In this document: one piece after another, positions 1 through 4,961 of the stretch
Layout of the letters: each line of letters opens with the position of its first letter
How positions within the stretch are numbered: the first letter of the stretch is position 1
Assembly (NCBI GenBank): GCA_002339085.1
Contig: DDDX01000089.1
Span: 1-5,313, forward strand
Length of the DNA stretch: 5,313 nt
Reading direction: 5' to 3'
Source of the DNA: Cellvibrionales bacterium UBA1969
GTDB taxonomy: Bacteria; Pseudomonadota; Gammaproteobacteria; Pseudomonadales; UBA7434
Position numbers and translations under genes: made by a program
The notes under the pieces: generated by a model
Databases searched by the model: none
The model's input: the letters and a program-made list of their open reading frames with translations, nothing else
What the model was told of the DNA's origin: nothing

Positions 1-20
1 AGCCACTCGGCCACCTCTCC
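1..20 (-). tRNA. tRNA-Ser, 5' end only (gene runs off the left edge)
   Basis: Read on the minus strand, these 20 bases are GGAGAGGTGGCCGAGTGGCT. This is the characteristic 5' end of a bacterial serine tRNA: acceptor-stem strand GGAGAGG (20-14), then TG, then the D-arm start GCCGAGTGGCT. It closely resembles the start of gammaproteobacterial tRNA-Ser genes. The anticodon, long variable arm and 3' end lie outside the window, so the isoacceptor cannot be named. The 5' end faces into the window, so any element integrated at the usual 3'-end attachment site would lie on the other side, out of view. Confidence 0.85.
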
Positions 21-54
21 ATTGCTTGCATGACACTGATTATTGTCTAATTAA

Positions 55-92
55 GCGGGCCGCATCATACCATAAGTCAGCAAAAAGCCTAA
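55..92 (-). promoter_or_regulatory. Probable promoter of the tRNA-Ser gene
   Basis: On the minus strand there is a -35-like TTAGGC (92-87), a 17-base spacer, and a good -10 box TATGAT (69-64). A GC-rich stretch GCGGCCCGC (63-55) follows immediately. A GC-rich discriminator next to the -10 is typical of stable-RNA promoters under stringent (ppGpp/DksA) control. Transcription would start near 56-57 and give a leader of about 36 bases before the mature tRNA end at 20. The -35 match is only partial. The call rests on the -10, the discriminator and the position. Confidence 0.5.
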
Positions 93-183
93 GCTAAGAT
101 AATCATTTTATGCGTGGATTCGGTTAATTTTTATCAGATATTATTAATTATTCTATTGAGGGTCTGGTCTGAGATTCAAACTT

Positions 184-204
184 AGCTCTATACTGAGCTT
201 TTTT
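184..204 (+). terminator. Weak terminator-like hairpin in the gap before the first CDS
   Basis: AGCTC (184-188) pairs with GAGCT (195-199) around the six-base loop TATACT and is followed by five T residues (200-204). The shape is that of a short intrinsic terminator on the plus strand, but the stem is only 5 bp and no plus-strand gene is visible upstream. It could end an unrecognised short transcript or be chance. The rest of the 21-304 gap is AT-rich and holds the tRNA promoter and no convincing ORF. Confidence 0.22.
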
Positions 205-304
205 AGTCGGCTAGCGGATTCATTAACGTTTTTTGGCTTAATTTTGCTAAAGGAAGCTGTTACGATACAAGCCTAATTTAGCTCTCTACCAACTTTGGGA
301 TCAT

Positions 305-739
305 ATGATGTCATCTATTAAAAGATCATTACTACTTTATCTTTTTATCTGCGGGTCTTTCTTATTAACAGCATTCTCTTATGCTGGTGACAACGCAACT
401 GTTTCATTTATCCGCCCGTTTGATGCGATGACTTTAACGCAGAGTGTGAAGCTTTCACTAGGTAAAGAGAAGTTGGGTAAGTTAGACCAGAAGAAAGTTA
501 TTACTGTTGTTGTTCCTAATGGGAAGCATAAAGTACAAACGAAAGTGGGCTTGAGTTTAGGCGTGCCGAATGTGACGGGTTTTAATGGTGCAAAAAAGTT
601 CAAGGCAAAGTTAATGCTTGATCAGGACCAGCATTTTTTTAAGGTAGTTTTTAAACCAGCGATGCTGGGCGGCCAACATGAAGTGATTGAGATCGATCAG
701 GCTGAGTTCGAGGCATTATCGGCTGAGCTTGAAAAATAA
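305..739 (+). CDS. Small exported protein, DUF2846-like (function unknown)
   Basis: The 144-residue product begins with a clear Sec signal peptide: basic SIKR, a hydrophobic core (residues 9-24), and a probable cleavage site SYA|GDN after residue 27. The Cys at 17 lies inside the hydrophobic core as FIC-G, which is not a proper lipobox, so a soluble periplasmic protein is favoured over a lipoprotein. The mature part is short, lysine-rich and predicted to be mostly beta. It has an ATVSFIRPFD segment (31-40), a VVVPNGKHKVQTKV segment (68-81) and a late FFKVVFKP strand (111-118). The order 'RP strand, P-G-x-H strand, aromatic-K-V strand' recalls DUF2846/PEGA-like small domains. That is recognition by eye, not a proven match. 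Two in-frame ATGs lie at 305 and 308. The only Shine-Dalgarno-like bases, GGGA (297-300), are better spaced for 308. It appears monocistronic, and nothing around it indicates its role. Confidence 0.75.
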   Translation: MMSSIKRSLLLYLFICGSFLLTAFSYAGDNATVSFIRPFDAMTLTQSVKLSLGKEKLGKLDQKKVITVVVPNGKHKVQTKVGLSLGVPNVTGFNGAKKFKAKLMLDQDQHFFKVVFKPAMLGGQHEVIEIDQAEFEALSAELEK

Positions 740-826
740 CAAGAATTAATTGGCTTGCTATCTCCTTATTTTTTTGTGAAACATGATTTTTATCAGGCCG
801 GTGGCTGAATGAAGTGAGCCGCTTAT

Positions 827-832
827 TATAAT
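827..832 (+). promoter_or_regulatory. Perfect -10 box ahead of the zinc dehydrogenase
   Basis: TATAAT (827-832) matches the sigma-70 -10 consensus exactly and lies just before the dehydrogenase. A modest -35 candidate CTGAAT (805-810) is 16 bases upstream. Transcription would start near 839, inside the tract before the ATG at 882. This suggests the dehydrogenase has its own promoter rather than depending on read-through from the small exported protein 142 bases upstream. The poor -35 leaves room for an activator. Confidence 0.45.
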
Positions 833-881
833 ATCAGCAGATAATACGGTGAAGTTTATGAGTAATTCAGAGGCGGCATCG

Positions 882-1892
882 ATGCCATTGGTGCGTATTC
901 ATGGCGTTAATGATGTGAGGCTCGATACGGTGCCTGTGCCAGCCTGTGGGGTTGACGATGTGTTGGTTGAGGTCAAAAATTGCGGTATTTGTGGTTCAGA
1001 TTTGGGCTACATTGCTATGGGTGGTTTTAATAATCCTGAGCTACCTATGCCGTTAGGCCATGAAATGTCGGCCGTCGTGACGGTCGTTGGCGAGTATGTG
1101 ACGAGTGTGGCGGTGGGCGATAGAGTGGTGGTTAATCCCATGAAGGTCGAGCCACCTATTGGCAACTTTGGAATTGAAGGCGGCTTTGCCCCGACTTTAT
1201 TAGTACGAGATGTTGCTAATCAACCCGAGGCTTTGCTAAAGATTCCTGATCATTTAACGCATCCGCATGCGGCTTTGGTTGAGCCGCTTTCTGTGGGAAT
1301 GCACGCTGTGCACCGCGGTGAGGTCACGGCAAACGATAAAGTCGCTATCTTTGGTGCAGGGACTATCGGCTTATCAATAGCATTGGTACTGCGTTATTAT
1401 GGTGTGACCGATACCGTGATCATTGATACATCTGCTGCACGTATTAAGCAGGCTAAGCAGTTAGGCTTTCATGGGTGTTTAGCCGGTGAAGATGATGTTG
1501 CGAAAGTGCTGCAGCAATACCATGGTTCAGTTAGCAGTTACGGCCAATCAATTGCAGCGACGGATGTCTATTTAGAGGCGACAGGCGTGGCCAGTGTCTT
1601 TGAGCAAATGATTAGATTGGCCAAAATGCAGGCCCGTTTAGTCGTGGTAGGGGTGCATAAGGCCTCAGCTAGCATTGACTTAGTGTCAGTGTTATCTAAA
1701 GAATTATCTATTAAAGGCGCAATGGCTTACCCTGAGGAGTTTCCAGAGGTGTTATCGATGCTCGAAACACTGGGCGATGAGGTGGCGGCTTTAATCACTC
1801 ATCACTTTCCTTTGTCGCAGTTTGATCAAGCGTTGGCTATGGCCAGAGACATTGATCACGCTATTAAAGTGATGATTGACTGTCAGAAATAG
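882..1892 (+). CDS. Zinc-binding medium-chain alcohol/polyol dehydrogenase
   Basis: This is a cytosolic MDR-superfamily dehydrogenase, predicted to oxidise an alcohol or polyol with NAD+. I choose ATG 882 (336 residues). The product then starts MPLVRIHGVNDVRLDTVPVP, the usual family N-terminus, and AGAGG (869-873) lies 8 bases upstream. The frame is open back to a GTG at 849, which would add 11 unrelated residues. From ATG 882, the catalytic zinc ligands are Cys34 (NCGICGSD) and His60-Glu61 (GHE), with Glu134 in VEPLSVGMHAV, a segment very like sorbitol/idonate dehydrogenases. The Rossmann motif GAGTIG is at 158-163. Asp182 ends beta-2 (VIID), which suggests NAD rather than NADP. The four-cysteine structural zinc loop seen in classical members is absent: residues 85-102 read NPMKVEPPIGNFGIEGGF. 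The substrate cannot be named. The gene ends 11 bases from the convergent aminotransferase stop. Confidence 0.9.
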   Translation: MPLVRIHGVNDVRLDTVPVPACGVDDVLVEVKNCGICGSDLGYIAMGGFNNPELPMPLGHEMSAVVTVVGEYVTSVAVGDRVVVNPMKVEPPIGNFGIEGGFAPTLLVRDVANQPEALLKIPDHLTHPHAALVEPLSVGMHAVHRGEVTANDKVAIFGAGTIGLSIALVLRYYGVTDTVIIDTSAARIKQAKQLGFHGCLAGEDDVAKVLQQYHGSVSSYGQSIAATDVYLEATGVASVFEQMIRLAKMQARLVVVGVHKASASIDLVSVLSKELSIKGAMAYPEEFPEVLSMLETLGDEVAALITHHFPLSQFDQALAMARDIDHAIKVMIDCQK

Positions 1893-1903
1893 GCAATGTG
1901 GCT

Positions 1904-3076
1904 TTAGCTGGTATAAGCGGCTTCAGCAGCCCCAACAGCGGTACCGCTTTCAATAGACATCCCTTGAGCGATTAAGCAGTGCTCTAAGGCAGTTAAGCAG
2001 TGCCGGACATTCTCAGGCTTTGAGCTAAAACCCATTAAGCCAATACGCCACACCTTACCCGCTAGCACGCCTAATCCTGCACCAATTTCAAGATCAAAGT
2101 CAGTGAGTAGCTGGCTTCTAAGTTTAGCGTCATCAATACCATCGGGAATCGCGACTAAATTAAGTTGGGGTAATCGGTCGGCTTCGTTAACGGGCAAGTT
2201 GAGCCCTATCGCTGCTAGCCCAGCGCGCAAGGCGAGATGATTGTGCATATGGCGTTCCCAGCTGGCCTCAAGACCTTCTTCTTTAACGATTAATAGCGAC
2301 TCATGTAAAGCGTACAATGCATTCACGGGTGCGGTATGGTGGTAAGCACGTTTAGTGCCTTTTCCCCAATAAGCCATTACTAAGTTTAAATCGAAAAACC
2401 AGCTTTGAACCGGCGTTTTTCGTTGCTGTATCACTTCAACCGCGCGCGGGCTAAAGGTTACGGGTGATATACCCGGCGTGCAAGATAAACACTTTTGTGT
2501 ACCCGAGTAGACGGCATCGGCCCCCCAGCCATCGACATCGACATTAATGCCGGCAAGTCCAGTTACAGTATCAACAATCGATAACATGCCAGCTTCTTTG
2601 GCTAGCGTGCACAAGGCGGCGGCGTCACTTTGAACCCCCGTTGAAGTCTCGGCATGAACAAAAGCCAAGGCTTTTGCATGGGGGTTATTAGCAATAGCGG
2701 TTTTAACTTTACTCATGTCAATGGCATGGCCCCAGTCATCTTCAACCATTACGGCTGTTGCGCTGCAGCGAATCACATTTTCCTTCATCCGTCCGCCAAA
2801 CACGCCGTTTTGACAAACGATGATGGTGTCTTCGGGTTCAATTAAATTGACAAAGCAGGTTTCCATGCCCGCTGAGCCAGGAGCCGAAACGGGCAAGGTA
2901 AGCTCGTTGGTTGTTTGAAAGCAAAACTGAAGTAAAGCTTTTATCTCATCCATTAATTGAATAAAACTTGGGTCAAGGTGGCCTACGGTAGGACGTGCTA
3001 AGGCCGACAGTATTCTTGGGTGGACATCAGAGGGGCCGGGCCCCATAAGAATACGTTGCGGTGGTTGAAAGCTCAT
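1904..3076 (-). CDS. Alanine/serine-glyoxylate aminotransferase (class V, AGXT-type)
   Basis: This is a PLP-dependent class V aminotransferase that transfers an amino group from alanine or serine to glyoxylate, giving glycine and pyruvate or hydroxypyruvate. The 390-residue product is close to human AGXT in length (392) and similar along its whole length. It has MGPGPS near the start (11-16), SAPGSAGME in the cofactor phosphate-binding region (64-72) and HAETSTGV (141-148). Asp169 (VDTVTGLAG) contacts the PLP ring nitrogen. Lys195 in YSGTQKCLSCTPG forms the Schiff base. YHHTAPV is at 245-251 and LEIGAGLG at 329-336. Arg344 in WRIGLMG is expected to bind the substrate carboxylate. The C-terminal tail ending GAAEAAYTS resembles that of many bacterial homologues. 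Translation starts at 3076 behind a modest AGAG. No residue appears lost. The exact amino donor cannot be read from sequence. Confidence 0.93.
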   Translation of the reverse strand: MSFQPPQRILMGPGPSDVHPRILSALARPTVGHLDPSFIQLMDEIKALLQFCFQTTNELTLPVSAPGSAGMETCFVNLIEPEDTIIVCQNGVFGGRMKENVIRCSATAVMVEDDWGHAIDMSKVKTAIANNPHAKALAFVHAETSTGVQSDAAALCTLAKEAGMLSIVDTVTGLAGINVDVDGWGADAVYSGTQKCLSCTPGISPVTFSPRAVEVIQQRKTPVQSWFFDLNLVMAYWGKGTKRAYHHTAPVNALYALHESLLIVKEEGLEASWERHMHNHLALRAGLAAIGLNLPVNEADRLPQLNLVAIPDGIDDAKLRSQLLTDFDLEIGAGLGVLAGKVWRIGLMGFSSKPENVRHCLTALEHCLIAQGMSIESGTAVGAAEAAYTS

Positions 3077-3095
3077 AAAGGTCTCTTTTTTCTAC

Positions 3096-3124
3096 GACGG
3101 TTAAAATTTAGGACGGTTAAAATT
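3096..3124. repeat. 13-bp perfect direct repeat upstream of the aminotransferase
   Basis: GACGGTTAAAATT occurs at 3096-3108 and again at 3112-3124, a 16-base period or about one and a half helical turns. The repeats lie 20-48 bases upstream of the aminotransferase start codon, in its leader or promoter. This is a plausible pair of binding sites for a regulator; no known regulator motif is recognised. Confidence 0.6.
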
Positions 3125-3381
3125 CAGTGGCGATATGTTATCAGTTTGCTGGCCCAATGGAGATTTTTTTATACTATATCCAGTATTAAGTTAATATTAT
3201 AAGTTATTGTTTTTAAGGAGCAGTTATTTTTTTTGAAATTGTGCGGGTAATCGCAGTTCGCCGTGATGATTTAGCTGCATTTTTTATTGGTCTTCGATAC
3301 AGATTGTTACAGTATCAAATTAGTTTGACATAATTAAGAGATCTTTGTTGGTTAGAGTAGCTTCACCCATAACAATAATCA

Positions 3382-3396
3382 TAGGTCTTTGACCTA
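3382..3396. repeat. Inverted repeat TAGGTC-TTT-GACCTA over the -35 box
   Basis: Two perfect 6-base arms, TAGGTC (3382-3387) and GACCTA (3391-3396), flank a 3-base spacer. The repeat overlaps the candidate -35 TTGACC, the position expected for the operator of a dimeric regulator. The regulator is unknown. Confidence 0.45.
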
Positions 3397-3416
3397 ATCG
3401 TTAGACGGTTTATTGT
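3389..3416 (+). promoter_or_regulatory. Candidate promoter of the C25 peptidase gene
   Basis: A -35 box TTGACC (3389-3394, 5 of 6 consensus) is followed by a 16-base spacer and a -10-like TATTGT (3411-3416, 4 of 6). This predicts a start near 3423 and a leader of about 35 bases before the start codon. The -35 lies within the inverted repeat at 3382-3396 and the -10 lies within the one at 3400-3421, so bound repressors could block both boxes. This is the best sigma-70-like pair near the gene but is not strong. Confidence 0.4.
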
Positions 3417-3421
3417 CTAAC
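3400..3421. repeat. Inverted repeat GTTAGAC / GTCTAAC over the -10 box
   Basis: Perfect 7-base arms GTTAGAC (3400-3406) and GTCTAAC (3415-3421) are separated by 8 bases that include most of the candidate -10 element. The arms belong to the same sequence family as the hairpin at 3430-3447 (core CGTTAGA and its complement). This suggests two related binding sites, or alternative pairing if the region is transcribed. Confidence 0.5.
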
Positions 3422-3429
3422 CCTAATGA

Positions 3430-3447
3430 CTAACGAGTATTCGTTAG
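3430..3447 (+). promoter_or_regulatory. Leader hairpin touching the peptidase ribosome-binding site
   Basis: CTAACGA (3430-3436) and TCGTTAG (3441-3447) form a perfect 7-bp stem with the four-base loop GTAT. The 3' arm includes the first two bases of the Shine-Dalgarno segment AGAAGGA (3446-3452), directly before the start codons at 3457 and 3460. In RNA this could modulate ribosome access; in DNA it could be a third operator half-site pair. The sequence shows the repeat. The regulatory role is inferred. Confidence 0.45.
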
Positions 3448-3456
3448 AAGGATATC

Positions 3457-4941
3457 ATGATGCGTTTTTCTGCTTTGCTATTGTCTACAATGCTCCAACT
3501 AGTGATAACAGTAGTCACCTGTTTTCATTCGCTTGCGGTTGCACAATCAGCCGAGAGCTATGCTATTGTCACTTCGTCAGCCATTCGTGCGCAATCCACT
3601 ATGCTTAATGCCTTTGTAGCGCATAAGCAAGCAAGGGGCTTTAATACCTACGTATTTGATGAGAATGATTGGTCGGCAGGCGGACTAACGGGTGATGCCG
3701 CAGCTGAAGCGTTGCGTACTTTTTTGCAGCAAGCTAAAAATGAATACAATCTTCGTTACTTACTCATCATTGGTGACCCACGTGTTGATACGGGTCCAGT
3801 ACCGATGAAGCGTACCTATCCGCGCACCACCGGTGCTGTTGGTCAAACGCCTTCTTTTGGAACAACCACGTGTAACTTTTCTCAATCTCAAGTGCCATCA
3901 GATTTTTATTACGCTGAACTGGGGGGTGATTGGGATCTGGATAATGATGGTCTCTATGGTGAGTTTGGTCAGGCATCGGCGGTGGGTACAACGACCGGTG
4001 ATTTTGGTATTGGAGGTGTCGAGCTTGATTATGACCTGTCGGTTGGCCGAATACCGACTTACGGTTCAAGCAATAACCCTAGCTTGCTGGCCGACGGTAT
4101 CATTAAGCTGGATCATATTTTAACTAAAATAATCAATTATCAAACCGTATCAGCCGCATCAATTGACTGGCGTTTTTCTGTGTTGATTGCAACGGAAGGT
4201 GCGAATCGACTTTTTTATGGCGAGGCATTAACCAATGATGTGTTCTCGCCGCAAGGTATTACTGCGGTTGATCGTATCTATGATTCAGCAAGTTGCACGT
4301 TAGCCGGTAATTGTAATCCGTTGCTTAGCACAGCACCTACGTATGATCAGTGTACGATTCCTAACGTGCAAACCACCTTACAATCACAGACGCCGGGTTT
4401 GGTGACGTGGTTAACCCACGGCGGTGGTACGGGTGCGGCGGCGGTGATGAACACTTTAACAGCCGCGTCATTAGATGACACTAAGCCGTTTATTACCTTT
4501 CAGGCCTCTTGCCTAAACTCACAAGTGACTAATACCAATAATTTAAGTTACAGCTTATTAGTGAATGGCGCGATTGCCACGGTCGGTGCTACAGCGATCA
4601 GTCATGGACCCGGTTCGCCGGTTGATCTAACCAGCGCCGCGCACCGTTCTGGCATTGCTGGCATGGGTTATGAGTTTAATCAGCGAGTGGCCAGTGGTCA
4701 CTCCGTCGGCGATGCCCTAATGGGTCTTAAGCAGGATGCTGATTTATACGGTCGCTGTTGGTATTGGCAAAATCAGGTAGGGTTTAATCTATTTGGTGAC
4801 CCTGAGGTAAGGCTTTTTGACTCAGGGCCTGTCAGTGTGCCTATGATGCCGCCCGCGTTTATGTTTGTTGCAGGTTTGGTGTTGCTGCTGGTTTCATCAA
4901 TTGTTAGCGGTGGTAGGCGGTCGTTGAAACCGACAATATAA
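3457..4941 (+). CDS. Secreted gingipain-like (C25) cysteine peptidase with C-terminal membrane tail
   Basis: The 494-residue product has a Sec signal peptide (residues 1-29, probable cut AVA|QS) and then goes almost directly into a C25-type fold. ESYAIVTSSAIRAQ (33-46) and FVAHKQARGFNTYVF (53-67) look like the usual first strand and helix. YLLIIGDP is at 101-108. SDFYYAELGGDWDLDNDG (148-165) includes a DxDxDG loop likely to bind calcium, and YDLSVGRIPT is at 192-201. The probable catalytic pair is His321 (WLTHGGGT) and Cys352 (FQASCLNS), 31 residues apart, close to the 33 between gingipain R His211 and Cys244. NLFGDPEVRLF (444-454) closes the domain. The tail has VPMMPP (461-466), a hydrophobic helix (467-484) and GGRR, resembling tripartite protein-sorting signals. 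No gingipain-length propeptide or Ig-like domain is present. ATGs stand at 3457 and 3460; AAGGA (3448-3452) is better spaced for 3460. The substrate is unknown. It probably acts at the cell surface or in the periplasm. Confidence 0.85.
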   Translation: MMRFSALLLSTMLQLVITVVTCFHSLAVAQSAESYAIVTSSAIRAQSTMLNAFVAHKQARGFNTYVFDENDWSAGGLTGDAAAEALRTFLQQAKNEYNLRYLLIIGDPRVDTGPVPMKRTYPRTTGAVGQTPSFGTTTCNFSQSQVPSDFYYAELGGDWDLDNDGLYGEFGQASAVGTTTGDFGIGGVELDYDLSVGRIPTYGSSNNPSLLADGIIKLDHILTKIINYQTVSAASIDWRFSVLIATEGANRLFYGEALTNDVFSPQGITAVDRIYDSASCTLAGNCNPLLSTAPTYDQCTIPNVQTTLQSQTPGLVTWLTHGGGTGAAAVMNTLTAASLDDTKPFITFQASCLNSQVTNTNNLSYSLLVNGAIATVGATAISHGPGSPVDLTSAAHRSGIAGMGYEFNQRVASGHSVGDALMGLKQDADLYGRCWYWQNQVGFNLFGDPEVRLFDSGPVSVPMMPPAFMFVAGLVLLLVSSIVSGGRRSLKPTI

Positions 4942-4961
4942 TTATTGTTAAGCGAATATAG

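Larger units (their letters stand above)
3077..3456. other. Divergent intergenic regulatory region, 380 bases
   Basis: This AT-rich gap separates the divergently transcribed aminotransferase and C25 peptidase. On the aminotransferase side it holds a 13-bp direct repeat and several minus-strand -10-like boxes, TATAGT (3178-3173) and TATAAT (3201-3196), none with a good -35. The middle (about 3205-3380) has poly-T tracts, an isolated consensus TTGACA (3325-3330) lacking a -10, and a loose inverted repeat GATAC/GTATC (3296-3300 and 3312-3316). The peptidase side (3382-3456) is crowded with inverted repeats and a plausible promoter, listed separately. No convincing small ORF or RNA gene is seen; the AAGGAG at 3214-3219 has no usable start codon after it. 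Confidence 0.6.

Noticed and set aside
234..247. Sigma-54-like promoter TGGC...TTGC upstream of the small exported protein
   Set aside because: The GG-to-GC distance is 11 bases (235 to 246). The -24/-12 promoter needs 12, and this spacing is strict.
238..266. Sigma-70 promoter TTAATT - 17 bases - TACGAT for the small exported protein
   Set aside because: The -10 is fair and the spacing is right, but the -35 is poor in a very AT-rich stretch. Too weak to list as a feature.
1..304. Mobile-element integration at the tRNA-Ser gene
   Set aside because: The 5' end of the tRNA faces this window, whereas integrases use the 3' end. No integrase or att-like repeat of the tRNA is present here.
769..775. 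T-run after the small exported protein as an intrinsic terminator
   Set aside because: The only preceding pairing is CAAG/CTTG (740-743 with 754-757), too short and too far from the T-run.
800..823. GTGGCT/AGCCGC hairpin as a terminator before the dehydrogenase
   Set aside because: It has a 6-bp stem with a wobble pair, a 10-base loop and no T-run. It also overlaps the likely promoter.
1937..1948. 12-base palindrome AGCGGTACCGCT near the convergent gene ends
   Set aside because: It lies inside the aminotransferase coding region, folds to only a 4-bp stem and has just two extra Ts after it. Probably incidental to codon choice.
3214..3219. AAGGAG as a ribosome-binding site for a hidden small gene
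   Set aside because: No ATG or GTG at proper spacing. A TTG at 3233 is too far and its frame stops after five codons.
3325..3330. Perfect TTGACA -35 box upstream of the peptidase
   Set aside because: No acceptable -10 lies 15-19 bases downstream; the best offering is TTGGTT at 3348-3353. The pair at 3389-3416 is better.
3020..3608. Short plus-strand ORFs around 3020-3202 and 3426-3608
   Set aside because: The first overlaps the aminotransferase antisense and has no family features. The second is an out-of-frame shadow over the peptidase start.
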